Part shown: one piece after another, positions 56,601-63,813 of the stretch
Layout: each line of letters opens with the position of its first letter
Numbering within the stretch: the first letter of the stretch is position 1
Notes under the pieces: generated by a model
What the model saw: only the letters and a program-made list of their open reading frames with translations
Database searches by the model: none
Told to the model about the DNA's origin: nothing
Source: Chelydra serpentina
Lineage: Eukaryota; Chordata; Testudines; Chelydridae
Reading direction: 5' to 3'
Length of the DNA: 64,000 nucleotides
NCBI GenBank assembly: GCA_037349315.1
Contig: JBAIAC010000004.1
Location: 24,865,001-24,929,000, forward strand
Translations under genes and position numbers: made by a program

Positions 56601-58598
56601 GCTGGAAGGGATATTAATCCTCATGCCTAAGGGTTTATGCCAATCTCTATTAGAAACCAGGATGAGACCTAATTATCACACATCTGCCTACTCTGGGGCT
56701 CTTATTTCCTCATAAGAACTTGGTGCTGGCCATTGTCAGAGAGAACATACTGGACCAGAAGGACTGTAGCTCTGATCCAGTATGGCAATTCTTATGTTCC
56801 TGTGAGAAGGTTCTGACAGCGAAGAATAAGCTCTTTGACATTGTGTGCTTTCCTTCCTGCTTTCAGTTAAACACCAAGAATAAAAAGACTTATTTCAGAA
56901 TAAGATCAGTAGACACAGTAGCAGAATCTTATTTTGTTTGAGCTTTTGGTCTTTTTCTCTTCTTTTATATATATTTCTGAAGCCCATAAATGCAGCTTTT
57001 AAAAACCAACTTTAGCTGATCTTGCTATTGGCAAAGGGATAACTAAGAGGCAGACTTTTTTATTAGTATTTGTAGGAAGTTTTATGGATAAATGTCAGAC
57101 CTATTTATTTTTCTGCTTTTAAAATGTTATGGAAATATAGTTTGAACATACAGCCCTAGTAATATTTTTCCATTTCTGTCAGTTTCAGTACTTTGTATAA
57201 ATTTCCCCAAATGTTCTATTTAGCACATCTGTCCCCCACTAGGTTCTCTTCTAAAGCAGCTCTGAGATGTACCTCTTTGCCCCACTGACTGATTCTTGGA
57301 TTCCTAGCCAATTAGTAGACATCAGAGGAACAAGATGTTGGGTCTTTCTTTATCATATCTTGATTATCTCAACTGGAGCCATGTAAAGTGCCCAGCTGAT
57401 AATGAAGAGCAAACCCTCCCATTCTGTCCTCCATCTTACCAGCTCCAGTCCCATACCAAGTGGTTATATCATATGACTGGGGATCAGATTCTTGGACTCA
57501 CTTGCTCTGCTACCATTTTGTGTGATCTTGGCCAAGTTGCCATGCCTCAGTTTCCACACTTATAAAGTGAACTTTTTCCTAGCACACAGGGTTGTTTTGA
57601 AGAGTAATTAATGCATCACCGCTATACAACTTCAGAGTATTATTGACTGTCATCATAGCCACCTTCCTACCACCCAAAAAGCTTTTGGAGGATGTGTCTT
57701 CCTCCAAAATGCATGAAACGCAGACCTAATAACACATAGAGGCTGTTGTTATAAAGTGTTCCTCAAACATATATTCAGAAACCAACATATATCCTATCCT
57801 GACCAATAATTCAGCACCCCAGCAGCATACAAAGGGATCAATCCTGCTTCCACTGAAGATCAGTGGGAATATTATCAGTGGGAACAGGATGTGGCATAAA
57901 TTAAGCCCCGGATTTTCAAAATGTGATGGTTAAAGCTTGAGATCTAAATCCATACTCAGCCATCTATATAAGAGTGGCCTGATTTTCAAATAATGCAGAG
58001 CTTCTACGCAACTTTCATACAAATGGTGGGTGCCCAACATGTCTGAAAGTCAGGCCTCACTTTTGCTCAGGTGCCTAAACATGGGTTTGGATGTTTAACT
58101 GAAGACAAGCAAGTCTGAAATTTGGGGCTTAATTTATACTGTAGGGGCCTATTCATTCTGTAATTAGAAAATGTTGACCTAAGTTTTAAATGAACCAAAT
58201 CACTATGGTTAGATTCCAGAGGGGGCTCTTTTGTAATACATGCACTTTCTTGTCCTTCCAACGGAGAAAATTATAACTGATTGGGATAGGCCATTCTGTA
58301 CACTGATTCAGTGTCTCACAACTTACTGTTGTTGAAATGATTGTTGTTCTTCCAAGTTCTAGCGAAGGGCAACGGAAGCTAGTAATGGTCCTATTTATTT
58401 TTAGCTGTTAAAGTGACAATTTGAGCTGTTCATTTTTTTTTTATGATCTCTTCATTTTACCTTACTGGCATTTATTTTCTTGAGGACAAACTCATCACCA
58501 GAGCCATAAAGTAAATTTGTGTTCCATCACGTTTTAGGCCAGGAACAGTCATTACAAAGGATTCAAAGGCATCATCCAAAATTTATGTGATCAAAACA
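29562..58598 (+). CDS. CNBD2: CNBD2 gene, eight exons in view, partial (gene-level span)
   Basis: Exons at 29562-29629, 35184-35301, 36280-36354, 39558-39649, 46847-47009, 49701-49784, 55139-55284 and 58538-58598 all have AG/GT flanks, and every junction keeps phase. Together they encode about 268 residues: a basic N-terminal helix, a linker, then a cyclic-nucleotide-binding beta-barrel with FGPGRVVIRQGH and YLILSGTAVV followed by a phosphate-cassette-like GDVAILTGARRNATVV, a hinge region, and the start of a second CNB-like segment (FFRPGTVITKD). In mammals CNBD2 is a testis-enriched cAMP-binding protein linked to spermiogenesis. The 3' end lies beyond the window. Introns are dense in LTRs, MITEs and CR1. 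Identification by recognition; a CNBD2-like paralogue is the alternative. Confidence 0.75.
29630..31059. other. CNBD2 intron sequence, mostly unassigned
   Basis: Intronic DNA. A palindromic repeat around 30125-30240 contains CTTAACTTTAAGCATG (see separate finding); the rest is unassigned. Confidence 0.4.
30125..30240. mobile_element. small palindromic repeat (CTTAACTTTAAGCATG family)
   Basis: Contains ACTTAACTTTAAGCATGTGC followed by CCCATTGAAGTTAATAGGG, with the motif echoed in inverse at its right side. Related copies: 35878-35945, 44035-44090 and 62750-62805. Confidence 0.55.
31060..31680. mobile_element. fold-back DNA element (family F1)
   Basis: Ends AGAGCTGGTTGGGAATTT (left) and AAATTCCAGTCAGCTTT (right) are inverted. 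Internally, TGAAATGTTTAGTTTTGAA...GCATTTCCC pairs with the block near 31391-31445. An ACTACAGCTCCCATGAAGC motif lies at 31363-31381. Overlapping open frames are chance products of the AT-rich arms. Confidence 0.7.
31681..32861. other. CNBD2 intron, unassigned
   Basis: Contains short TCTC runs (31947-31957, 32007-32018) and no recognised repeat or exon. Confidence 0.3.
32862..33741 (-). mobile_element. solo LTR, minus strand, 5-bp target duplication
   Basis: Plus-strand termini TGTGATGGGT and CCCGTCACA are flanked by GGCCC on both sides (32857-32861 and 33742-33746). A TATAAAA box on the minus strand (plus 33622-33628) sets orientation. 880 bp, with a 50-bp tandem array inside and no internal retroviral region. 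Confidence 0.85.
32955..33280. repeat. 50-bp tandem repeat inside LTR, about six copies
   Basis: GTGGCCCAATGGCCAGAGTC or close variants recur at about 33008, 33058, 33109, 33159 and 33209, with weaker copies at 32954 and 33256. Period is 50-51 bp. Each unit carries the palindrome TGGCCA. Confidence 0.9.
33938..34202. mobile_element. hAT-like MITE with 16-bp TIRs
   Basis: Left end AGGCTATGTCTACACT and right end AGTGTAGACACAGCCT are inverted with one mismatch. CTGAG lies directly outside both ends (33933-33937, 34203-34207). The interior has palindromic phrases (ATGTCGGCGGGAGAGCTTCC / CACCGACATAG). Length about 265 bp. Class is inferred from the TIR. Confidence 0.8.
34430..34574 (+). mobile_element. 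CR1 LINE 3' terminal fragment
   Basis: ACTTGATCATTACCTGTTAG, GGCACCTGGCATTGGCCACT and GACCTTTGGTCTGACCCAGT are the plus-strand form of the CR1 3' end seen in reverse at 15637. Confidence 0.85.
34575..35183. other. CNBD2 intron, unassigned
   Basis: No repeat recognised; ends with TGTTGTTTTCATTGCAG, the acceptor for the next exon. Confidence 0.3.
35184..35301 (+). CDS. CNBD2: CNBD2 exon: linker before CNB domain
   Basis: Acceptor TTTTCATTGCAG. The first base completes an Arg codon split with the previous exon. It encodes DYAASRAELLSFSQLQFTG then about 20 residues ending FKAKVE. The GAG/GTACTG donor at 35302 is preferred; an in-frame alternative AAA/GTAGAG at 35296 would drop two residues. Both leave phase 0. 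Confidence 0.7.
35302..36279. other. CNBD2 intron
   Basis: Includes a palindromic AAGCATATGCTTAACTTTAAGC repeat (split: AAGCATATGC, TTAACTTTAAGC) at 35878-35945; otherwise unassigned. Confidence 0.4.
36280..36354 (+). CDS. CNBD2: CNBD2 exon: helical segment before CNB domain
   Basis: Acceptor CTTCTCTCAG and donor CTG/GTAAGG. 75 nt, phase 0 at both ends, encoding TTMSREAQAILSEPPENRTS and a further five residues. It corresponds to the helical N-terminal motif that leads into a CNB barrel. Confidence 0.7.
36355..37079. other. CNBD2 intron, unassigned
   Basis: No feature recognised. Confidence 0.3.
37080..37172 (-). mobile_element. dispersed repeat fragment (same family as 13245)
   Basis: CACGAAAGCTTATGCCCAAA and TTAGTCTTTAAGGTGCCACC match the family at 13245 and 52588 in a more diverged form. 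Confidence 0.65.
37173..39557. other. CNBD2 intron, unassigned
   Basis: 2.4 kb with no recognised gene or repeat. A 61-codon minus frame at 38694-38879 is hydrophobic but has no supporting splice context. Confidence 0.3.
39558..39649 (+). CDS. CNBD2: CNBD2 exon: entry to CNB domain
   Basis: Acceptor CCCCCACTTGTAG and donor TG/GTAAGT. 92 nt, phase 0 in, and two bases of a split Cys codon out. It encodes AMLSLQATVSTFSEYPVHIQ plus EKLAQMGWYE. This is the alpha-helix preceding the first beta strand of the CNB fold (the usual LAxxMxYExF position). Confidence 0.8.
39650..40564. other. CNBD2 intron, unassigned
   Basis: No feature recognised. Confidence 0.3.
40565..40800 (+). mobile_element. MIR-like tRNA-derived SINE
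   Basis: TGGTCTAGTGGTTAAAGCAC resembles a tRNA A box. GACCTTGGGCAAGTCACTGA and CTCTGTGCCTTAGTTCCCCA are MIR/CORE blocks, followed by a tail with GTGAGGTGCTCACATACTAT. Confidence 0.8.
40801..41999. other. CNBD2 intron, unassigned with short repeats
   Basis: TTATATTTATTTCATTATAAAATTATT-type short duplications occur at 41005-41065. A CTCACTTACACTGGTATAA / TGGTGTAAGTGAGG inverted pair lies near 41894-41970. Confidence 0.4.
42000..43340. mobile_element. nested repeat cluster: fold-back element split by GC-rich insertions
   Basis: Outer blocks (GGTGCCTAAAGATGCAG at 42030; CTTAGGTGCTTGCTTTTGAAAA near 43310, quoted in part) resemble arms of a GTGCCTAA-rich fold-back family. Inside are a GC-rich unit at 42245-42600, a tRNA-like GGTTCAAGTCCCTGCTCC stretch at 42694, and a second shorter GC-rich unit at 43047-43165. 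The order suggests serial insertion. Confidence 0.5.
42245..42600. mobile_element. GC-rich dispersed repeat (GGTGCTGAGCACCCAC end)
   Basis: Begins CCAGAGGCGCTGTC with GATGCTCGACCCCTGCTCTG and ends GTGGGTGCTGAGCACCCACT followed by a T run. A shorter relative begins CAGAGGCACCGACTTTAC at 43050. Confidence 0.55.
43341..43827. other. CNBD2 intron, unassigned
   Basis: No feature recognised. Confidence 0.3.
43828..44035 (-). mobile_element. MIR-like SINE, minus strand
   Basis: GTATCCCCATTTACAAAGGG, AAACTGAGGTCCAGAGAAGT and GCCATGTGGCTAGTTGGC are reverse-complement MIR blocks. Confidence 0.7.
44255..45391 (+). mobile_element. solo LTR, 1137 bp, 5-bp target duplication
   Basis: Starts TGTGACGGTG and ends CCCGTCACA, so the termini are inverted. 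GTATA flanks both sides (44250-44254 and 45392-45396). TATAAAAA lies at 44677-44684 and ATTAAA at 44988-44993, giving a U3-R-U5 layout. A 14-bp perfect hairpin lies in the U5 part. No internal retroviral sequence remains. Confidence 0.9.
45101..45131. repeat. perfect 14-bp hairpin in LTR
   Basis: Arms TTTACCCTGTATAA and TTATACAGGGTAAA are exactly complementary with a GCT loop. Confidence 0.97.
45397..46295. other. CNBD2 intron, unassigned
   Basis: A (TA)n/(CA)n stretch at 45415-45444; otherwise no feature recognised. Confidence 0.3.
46296..46626. mobile_element. fold-back MITE with 28-bp TIRs (family F2)
   Basis: 46296-46323 (starting GGAATTTTCAGAGG) pairs with 46599-46626 (ending CTCCTTTGAAAATCCC) with about four mismatches. 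Internal phrases CCTAAGTCACTTAG and AATTTCAATGGGATTTGGG continue the palindromic character. Blocks of this family also occur at 42000-43340. Confidence 0.8.
46847..47009 (+). CDS. CNBD2: CNBD2 exon: CNB beta-barrel core
   Basis: Acceptor TTTTTTCAATTGCTCAG and donor TTTGGG/GTACAT. 163 nt; the first base completes the split Cys codon and the exon ends in phase 0. It encodes FGPGRVVIRQGHIPQNFYLI, LSGTAVVTKV and, at the end, LKKGKYFG. This is the characteristic CNB strand series (xGxxVxxxGxxxxxFYxIxxG) with the start of the phosphate-binding cassette. Confidence 0.88.
47010..47282. other. CNBD2 intron, unassigned
   Basis: Short stretch between exon and CR1 fragment, unassigned. Confidence 0.3.
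47283..47555 (+). mobile_element. CR1 LINE 3' end fragment
   Basis: Second copy of the CR1 family at 4264-4560: AAGTTAGACAAATTCGGGCT, CCATCACTGGTAATTTTAA and GACTTGATGATCACAGTGGA. Confidence 0.8.
47735..48000. mobile_element. fold-back DNA element fragment (family F1)
   Basis: Left TTGAGCTGGTTGACAATTTT and right AACCAATTTTCTGACTGGC are inverted, with CAAAATG/CATTTTG-rich arms between. No central ACTACA motif remains in this copy. Confidence 0.55.
48001..48612. other. CNBD2 intron, unassigned
   Basis: No feature recognised. Confidence 0.3.
48613..49010 (-). mobile_element. CR1 LINE 3' end, minus strand
   Basis: CATAGATTTGAAGATCAGAA, GTCTGACCTCCTGCATAACA and AATCTGTTCCAGTGGTTAAT are reverse-orientation CR1 3' region blocks. 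Confidence 0.8.
49011..49700. other. CNBD2 intron, unassigned
   Basis: No repeat recognised; the acceptor TCCTCTTTTTAG ends it. Confidence 0.3.
49701..49784 (+). CDS. CNBD2: CNBD2 exon: phosphate-binding cassette
   Basis: Acceptor TCCTCTTTTTAG and donor CAG/GTGAGT. 84 nt, phase 0 at both ends, encoding DVAILTGARRNATVVCHDTV then SLLAVSRQ. Joined to the previous exon it reads FG-DVAILTGARRNATV. The acidic residue is Asp where cAMP-binding domains usually have Glu, and the Arg of the PRAAT-type motif is kept, so the cassette may still bind ligand. Confidence 0.88.
49785..50639. other. CNBD2 intron, unassigned
   Basis: Several phrases with palindromic small-repeat character (CAGATTCTGATCTCACC, ATTGACGGCAGTGAC) but no named element. 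Confidence 0.3.
50640..51293. mobile_element. TIR DNA element with internal insertion
   Basis: Left end GCACAGCTACACTGCAAAAA and right end CCCAGTGTAGACATACC are loosely inverted (AGCTACACTG / CAGTGTAGAC). CCTACACTGCTATTTTTCAG at 50813 is an internal copy of the same end, so the original element may stop near 50830 with different sequence inserted after it. Confidence 0.5.
51294..52570. other. CNBD2 intron, unassigned
   Basis: No feature recognised. Confidence 0.3.
52588..52790. mobile_element. inverted pair of dispersed repeat, 77-bp hairpin
   Basis: TATCAGAGGGGTAGCCGTG begins a copy of the 13245 family. Its 52623-52699 portion is repeated in inverse at 52714-52790 with three mismatches and a 14-nt loop. 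CTAACATAGGAAG lies outside both ends (52575-52587 and 52791-52803), consistent with a target duplication, and a third copy follows. Confidence 0.85.
52804..55138. other. CNBD2 intron, mostly unassigned
   Basis: Contains an AT/CA microsatellite (54406-54433) and a CTACTACCTG inverted cluster at 54920-54962. The long T tract at 55098-55107 and CTTTTTCTTCATAG precede the next exon. Confidence 0.35.
54406..54433. repeat. (TA)n then (CA)n microsatellite
   Basis: Eight TA units followed by CA-rich dinucleotides. Confidence 0.95.
55139..55284 (+). CDS. CNBD2: CNBD2 exon: C-helix / inter-domain region
   Basis: Acceptor CTTTTTCTTCATAG and donor CAG/GTAAGT. 146 nt, phase 0 in, ending two bases into an Arg codon. 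It encodes EFLNIFLNMESGEGPDFMNF, then LHKIELLSGWPVEKL and NNPRICAFTFF. The first part is the helix after the CNB barrel. The last part begins a second CNB-like strand series completed by the next exon. Confidence 0.85.
55285..55529. other. CNBD2 intron, unassigned
   Basis: A small palindromic phrase AGTCCATTGGAGTCAATGG lies near 55428; nothing else is recognised. Confidence 0.3.
55530..55957. mobile_element. fold-back DNA element (family F1) with two ACTACAGTTCCCATG motifs
   Basis: Arms TTTTCATTGAAAATTTTGAC and TTTTTCAATCAAAACTG-type sequence surround two direct ACTACAGTTCCCATGAKGC motifs at 55752-55770 and 55815-55833. Same family as 18000 and 31060 by structure and motif. Confidence 0.6.
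55968..56089. mobile_element. 122-bp MITE with perfect 10-bp target duplication
   Basis: Ends GGGTGACCAGAT and ATCTGGTCACCC are perfect 12-bp inverted repeats. TAGTTGAGGC occurs at 55958-55967 and 56090-56099. The middle contains GGGGCAGTCCCGATATTTGG. Confidence 0.92.
56100..56369. other. CNBD2 intron, unassigned
   Basis: No feature recognised. Confidence 0.3.
56370..56805 (+). mobile_element. CR1-like LINE 3' end fragment
   Basis: Blocks GTGGAACTCATTACCACCAG, TGGCCATTGTCAGAGAGAAC and TCTGATCCAGTATGGCAATT followed by CTTATGTTCCTGTG are a CR1/L3-type end of RT and 3' UTR. Confidence 0.8.
56806..58537. other. CNBD2 intron, unassigned
   Basis: Small palindromic phrases near 57840-57900 and 58120-58140; no named element. 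Confidence 0.3.
58538..58598 (+). CDS. CNBD2: CNBD2 exon: start of second CNB-like segment, last exon in view
   Basis: Acceptor TCACGTTTTAG and donor ACA/GTAAGT. 61 nt; the first base completes an Arg codon and the exon ends in phase 0. It encodes PGTVITKDSKASSKIYVIKT, the xGxxIxxxxxxxxxxYxI strand pair of a CNB-type barrel. No later exon was recognised up to 64000, so the gene continues past the window. Confidence 0.85.
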
Positions 58599-58969
58599 GT
58601 AAGTAAATCCATAATATTTACCACTAGGGAGGTATTTTCTATTCTTCCACTGGTCATCAGAACTCGTGTTTGATTTACTGTTTCGTATATAATTTTACTA
58701 CCACTTCTGCTGAAAGCAGGAAAGGCCACAGAGCCAGGGGGAAAATGCTGATACTCTAACAATAAGTTATATATTGTACTACTTTGTAAAGTACCAGCCT
58801 TAATCAGCTTTATCATTGGTGGCAATGAGCCAACAGAGTGGATATTCTAGTTTTAAAATCCTGGTGTACTTGTGGGATTATTATTCAGTGTCCAGTCTTG
58901 CCATCTCATTTGGGAACTACAACTGCAATACTTAGCAGCAAGTTTGCATCCTGATGGAATAGGTTCATA
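58599..58969. other. non-coding, unassigned (probable CNBD2 intron)
   Basis: No feature recognised. Confidence 0.3.
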
Positions 58970-59705
58970 GACTTTAAGGCCAGAAGAGGCCACCATGATC
59001 ATCTAGTCTGACCTCCTGCACATTGCAGGCCACAGAACCTCATCCATCCACTTCTTCAATGGGTCCATAACCTTGTGTGAGTTACTGAAGTCCTCAAATC
59101 TTGATTTACAGACTTCAAGTTACAGAGAATCCATCATTTACTCTAGTTCAAACCAGCAAGTGACCCATGCCCAGGTCTCTGCCAATCTGACATAGGAGAA
59201 AATTCCTTCCTGACCCCAAATATGGTGATCAGTTAATCCCTGAACATGTGGGCAAGATCCACCAGCCAGATACCTGGGAAAGAATTATCTGTAGTAACTC
59301 AGAGCCCTCCCCATTGAGTGTTCTGTCTCCGGCTCCATTGGAGATATTTGCTAATAGCAGTTGTGTATGGGCCATATGCCGTTGTAGGCAACCTCATTAT
59401 ACCATCATCCCCTCCATAAACATATCAAGTTCAGCCTTGAAACAAGTTAGATTTTTTGCCTCCATTGCTCCCCTTGGAAGGCTATTCCAGACTTGACTCC
59501 TCTGATGATTAGAAACTGTCAGCTAATTTCAAGCCTAAACTTGTTGATGACCAGTTTATATCCATTTGTTCTTGTGCCAATTTTGGCCCTTAACTTAAAT
59601 ATCTCCTCTCCCTCTGGTGTTTATCCCTCTGATGTATTTATAGAGAGCAATCATATCTCCCCTCACCCTTCATTTTGTGAGGCTAAACAAACCAAGCTCT
59701 TTGGT
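58970..59705 (-). mobile_element. CR1 LINE 3' portion, minus strand
   Basis: CATAGACTTTAAGGCCAGAA, GATCATCTAGTCTGACCTCC and CACTTCTTCAATGGGTCCAT begin the reverse-orientation 3' end. Later blocks CTTGTTGATGACCAGTTTAT and TTTTGTGAGGCTAAACAAAC extend into RT C-terminal coding remnants. Stops disrupt it. Confidence 0.85.
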
Positions 59706-61459
59706 AACAAAGGATCCAGTGGAGGTTGGAGACATCCAGAAGTGAGTAGCAAACCACACTATTGTGAACAAGTATTCCTAAATCAATAGTAATCTGTCCA
59801 TCTACACAAAACCAGCAATGACAGTAAGAAATGGAACCAGCATTAATTAATTGGCAACTAAGAAATTGAATATATATATTAGATATATTGTAAGTGTAAC
59901 TTGCTTTATATACACCAGTCCAGGAACAGAGGTGGTAACCAAGAGCATGCGGACTAATACCTTTTTTCACAGATCTCAACCCAGCATTAATGCCTGATTC
60001 TCAGAGTCCAAGTCAGAGACCAAACTCTTCTGCTGCTCACACAGCTACCTCTCCAAAGATCACTTAATTATTGCAGTGCCTTACATAACAAACCAACCAA
60101 ACAAAAACAAACCCATCACCACCATCACCACTAAACAATTTCTTCCCAAGACTGAACATTTACTCAGATGCTAAGAAAAAACTTGAAAGACTATGTTTAA
60201 CAGCATCATCTAGTGACACTTGACATAACAGTAATTGTTGAATATAGTGCTTTGCATTTCCAAAATGCGGTACAAACATTAACCAATCCTTGATACATAT
60301 CCCTGGATGGAATTAATGCTATAGAATAGCCTGATGATACAATTATAGGCTCTGATGCTACAGCTGGTAATGCGTGGGCATATTGCTTCCCATCTGCAAA
60401 ACTTCACAGAAGTCACTGGGGCTCCAGCAGTTGCAGAATTGAGATCTTGTTTTTAGTAGTATTATCCCAATTTTACAGATGTAAATTGTGATAAATAAAT
60501 ACAATTAAGTATAGTAAGCAAATATTCTGAAACCTACATTCTAATGAATGGTGGGATTAATTGGGTGAATCAAGAAGATAGCCCCTAGCAATGGTTTGCA
60601 TTCAGAGCAGAGTATTAACAGAGTTAATACAAACAAATCTACCAGCATGTGGAAAAATTCAAACTGACTGGAAAAAAATTCTGAGGCACATGATTAAGAA
60701 TCAAGGGGAGAGTCAGGGGATTTTTGAATCCTTTGTTGGGCCACGAGGCAAAGGTCCTAAATACATTATTGTAGTTTAAATTGCTTTGGGGTATAGTCAA
60801 GAGCTGTTAATTTAAAGGCCTGAATGAGAAAAGGAAGGGCTAAGATAAAGCAAGTGATCCATTCAGGCTCATCTGATTGAGGTGTATTTGGAAAAGTAAA
60901 AGTTATCTTTTCTTTCTGGAACAATGAAAGGACCCACTGGAAACAGAATTTTAATGAAAGCATTTAGGTGCAGAGTTGTTTTATGTTTCTGGAAGAGCAG
61001 TCCCTACTTATACTGCGCCTCTGTTACAAGAATTAATGGGCCAAACTCAGGCCTGGGGTACGTCTATTGACTTCATCTGAGCTGCAACACCAGCATTGAA
61101 TTTGGCCTATTGAGAATTTACTTAAATCGCGCTAGAATATTGCTTTCACTCCAATCAAGGCGGATAATTCCACACCATCCACTAGTAACACCAGTGGACA
61201 ACTCTGTCTGTGTATTTATATGGTCCCTATCAATATGGTACCTGAGTTTCTTTGTGTATTTATAAATAAAAACAACATGTTTTATTCTTTCATCTCAGCC
61301 TGTCAGAGAAATAGCTTGATTAGCCTGTAGTAAGCTATTTTGTTTATGTTCGTGTGTCTGAAGGAGTGGTCAGTTCGATGTGTGGACATTATTGTGGGAA
61401 AGCCAAGTCAGAGAAATACGTTTTTTGCATTTAATTCTGAAAAATGTTTAGTTTTGTGG
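59706..61459. other. non-coding, unassigned
   Basis: No exon or named repeat. A CACCACCATCACCACTA simple stretch occurs near 60116-60133. Confidence 0.3.
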
Positions 61460-61915
61460 TCGTTTTTATTCGTTGTGGCAGTGAGTTCCACAGTCTAGGT
61501 CCAGCTCCTGTGAAAGTTCTGTCTTCCATGCTCATGGATCTCCTGTTATTGGCTGACAGTTTCATTGTTCCCATGGAATCCAAGTATCACACGGGGACAA
61601 GGCTGTGGAGAGAAGATGTGATCGCTCACTAATCTCTTTGAGGGCTTTGAATTTGAAGACAGACTTTGAGCTGGAGAGTGGAGCACTGGGGTGATACATT
61701 GATGGTGAACTGCGTTGATAAGCAGAAGGGTTGCTGTGTTTTGTACCAGTTGGAGTTTTTCTTGGTGTATGGCTTTATTCCTAGCTAATAATGAGTTGCA
61801 ATAATCAAACCTGGAGGTTATGAATGTGGCCAAGACTGTGTCTAATAGGATGGGAATAATCTTCTGGCCAACTGCAGATGGAAGTGAGCTGCTTCCCCCG
61901 CTCCGCCCCACTACG
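61460..61915 (-). mobile_element. L2-like LINE remnant, minus strand
   Basis: The minus strand translates to ITSRFDYCNSLLARNKAIHQ and KLQLVQNTATLLL, then HQCITPVLHS, the C-terminal RT block of L2-clade LINEs. The 3' UTR-like part extends to about 61460. A 121-codon frame persists but the catalytic RT core is absent. Confidence 0.75.
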
Positions 61916-62389
61916 GCATCCTCACATTCATTTTAACATACCCCAGGCAAATCATACGCTGACTGTCCTTGCATACCCTCTAGTTTTAATTGATTTGAGA
62001 ATGGTATTGTGTGTATTTGGTTATGCGATACAAAAATGGCACCGATGATATAAACAATACAAGAAAAAAATCAAGCCAACATAAATCTATGAAAATGCTT
62101 TGGGCATGAAACCTGTTTGTTCTTAATTGTCAAAGAGAAGCCTTTCCAAAAAGCGTGAGAAACAATAATAACCAAGTATTTTAACCTCCTTTCTCCGCCT
62201 CTGCAGACACACAGTAAAAGCATTGTGAGAACAGTTTACATATAACCTGAGCCATGGAAAAGACAAACTAAAATCAGAAGGGCAATCATGCATCTAACGT
62301 AGCTAAATAATAGCTAAAGTGACACTAATGTGGTATAATTTCAGTTGTTGGGGTTAGTGTGTGGTTGCTGAGTGCTGTGATATACAGGC
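61916..62389. other. non-coding, unassigned
   Basis: No feature recognised. Confidence 0.3.
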
Positions 62390-62453
62390 CTGGGATATAC
62401 AGAAGGTCAAATCTGGTGGTCCCTTCTGGCCTTAAATGCTTTGACTCTATGAC
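62390..62453 (+). mobile_element. CR1 LINE 3' terminus
   Basis: GGTGGTCCCTTCTGGCCTTA followed by AATGCTTTGACTCTATGAC is a short CR1 3' end. Confidence 0.7.
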
Positions 62454-63118
62454 AAAGTGAGGATTTCAGGCACAATAGTCTAGCACATCCCACCTCAAAG
62501 ATTTGTCAGCTATAATCCTAGGTAGTATCAGTCAGCACAGAAAAAAGAAAGCCCTTACTCGTGTTTTTTCTTTGGCCCTCTGCAATACTTTCTTCATGCA
62601 GAGAATTAACCAGCCTGACAGAAGTGAATCCAGCTGCTTAATACCTCTAGGATAGTCATGTTGACCATGGTATCAACCATATTGATTGTATCTCTGATTC
62701 AGCCAAACACATGATTAATTTTCATCTCATGACTTGTCCTATCAACTTGAGTAGGATGCTTAAAGTTAAGCACATGCTTAAATGCTTTGCTGGATCAAGG
62801 CCTTAATCGTCTCTTGGAACCACAGACCTCCACCGGATTATATGGATTTTCACACCACATATTGCAAATCAGGTGAAGTGACAACCATACCCACACTGCC
62901 TAAAATGGCTAAAAATTGCCTCCTTGTGTTCAGGATTAATATGAGGGGGGAAAAATCAAATACACACACACACACACAAAGGTGAGGGATACTAAATTTG
63001 CCCAATAATTTGTTTGCAAAGAATTATTCACCCAAGTGTATGTTTTCCAGATACTGTATAAAATGTTTTAATACATTTTTGTAACAATTAGTGGATGAGT
63101 TCTGAATCATTCTTAAGG
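62454..63118. other. non-coding with small repeats
   Basis: A CTTAAAGTTAAGCACATGC palindromic repeat lies at 62750-62805 and a (CA)n run at 62961-62979; the rest is unassigned. Confidence 0.4.
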
Positions 63119-63126
63119 CTATAGTG

Positions 63127-63805
63127 GCATGGTCACCAACCCGTCGATCACGATCGACGAGTTGATCCTAGAGCCTCTGCCAATGGATCACAAACTCTGG
63201 GCTGCTAAAAGTCCGGTGGCACAGAGGGGCTCAGGCAGGCTGCCTGCCTGTCATGGCCCCATGCTGCTCCTGGAAGTGGCTGGCTACTGGCACGTCTCTG
63301 CGGCCCATGGGGGGGGGGGGGGATGCCACTCCGCGTGCTGCCCCCACTCCCAATACCGTCCCCGCAGCTCCCATTGTCAGTTCCTGACCAATGGGAGCTG
63401 TGGGGGTGGTGCATGCGGGTAGCGCACGGAGACTTGCCCCACTTGCCCTCAGAGGCTGCAGAGACATGCCAGCAGCCAGCCGCTTTTAGGAGCGGTGTGG
63501 GGCTACACCTTGCAATCCCTCCCACACCCCGACCCCCTGCCCCAGCCCAGAGCCCCCTCCTGCACCCAACTCTCTCCCAGAGCCCACACCCTGACCCCCT
63601 CCTGCACCCCAACACTCTGCCAAGTGAGAGATAGGGAGGGTTGAATGGTGTGAGTGGGGCGGGGCGGGGGAAGGGGTGTGGCTAGGATGTGAGAGACCAG
63701 CAGTTCAAGCCCCCTCTACCACTGCGGGGGAAGGGGTGTGGTAGATCCTGGGTTGATCTTATATTCAAAAAGTGATTTTGTGTGTAAAAAGGTCAGAGAC
63801 CACTG
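63127..63805. mobile_element. hAT-type non-autonomous element, perfect 8-bp target duplication
   Basis: CTATAGTG flanks both sides (63119-63126, 63806-63813), the 8-bp duplication typical of hAT transposons. Termini GCATGGTCACCAACC and GGTCAGAGACCACTG are degenerate inverted repeats. The GC-rich interior holds a poly-G run (63310-63321) and a GGCGGGGCGGGGGAAGGGG-type stretch; overlapping open frames there are chance. 679 bp. Confidence 0.88.
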
Positions 63806-63813
63806 CTATAGTG

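Noticed and set aside
63129..63634. Overlapping GC-rich frames near the right end
   Set aside because: They are contained in the hAT-type element with an 8-bp target duplication; composition-driven.
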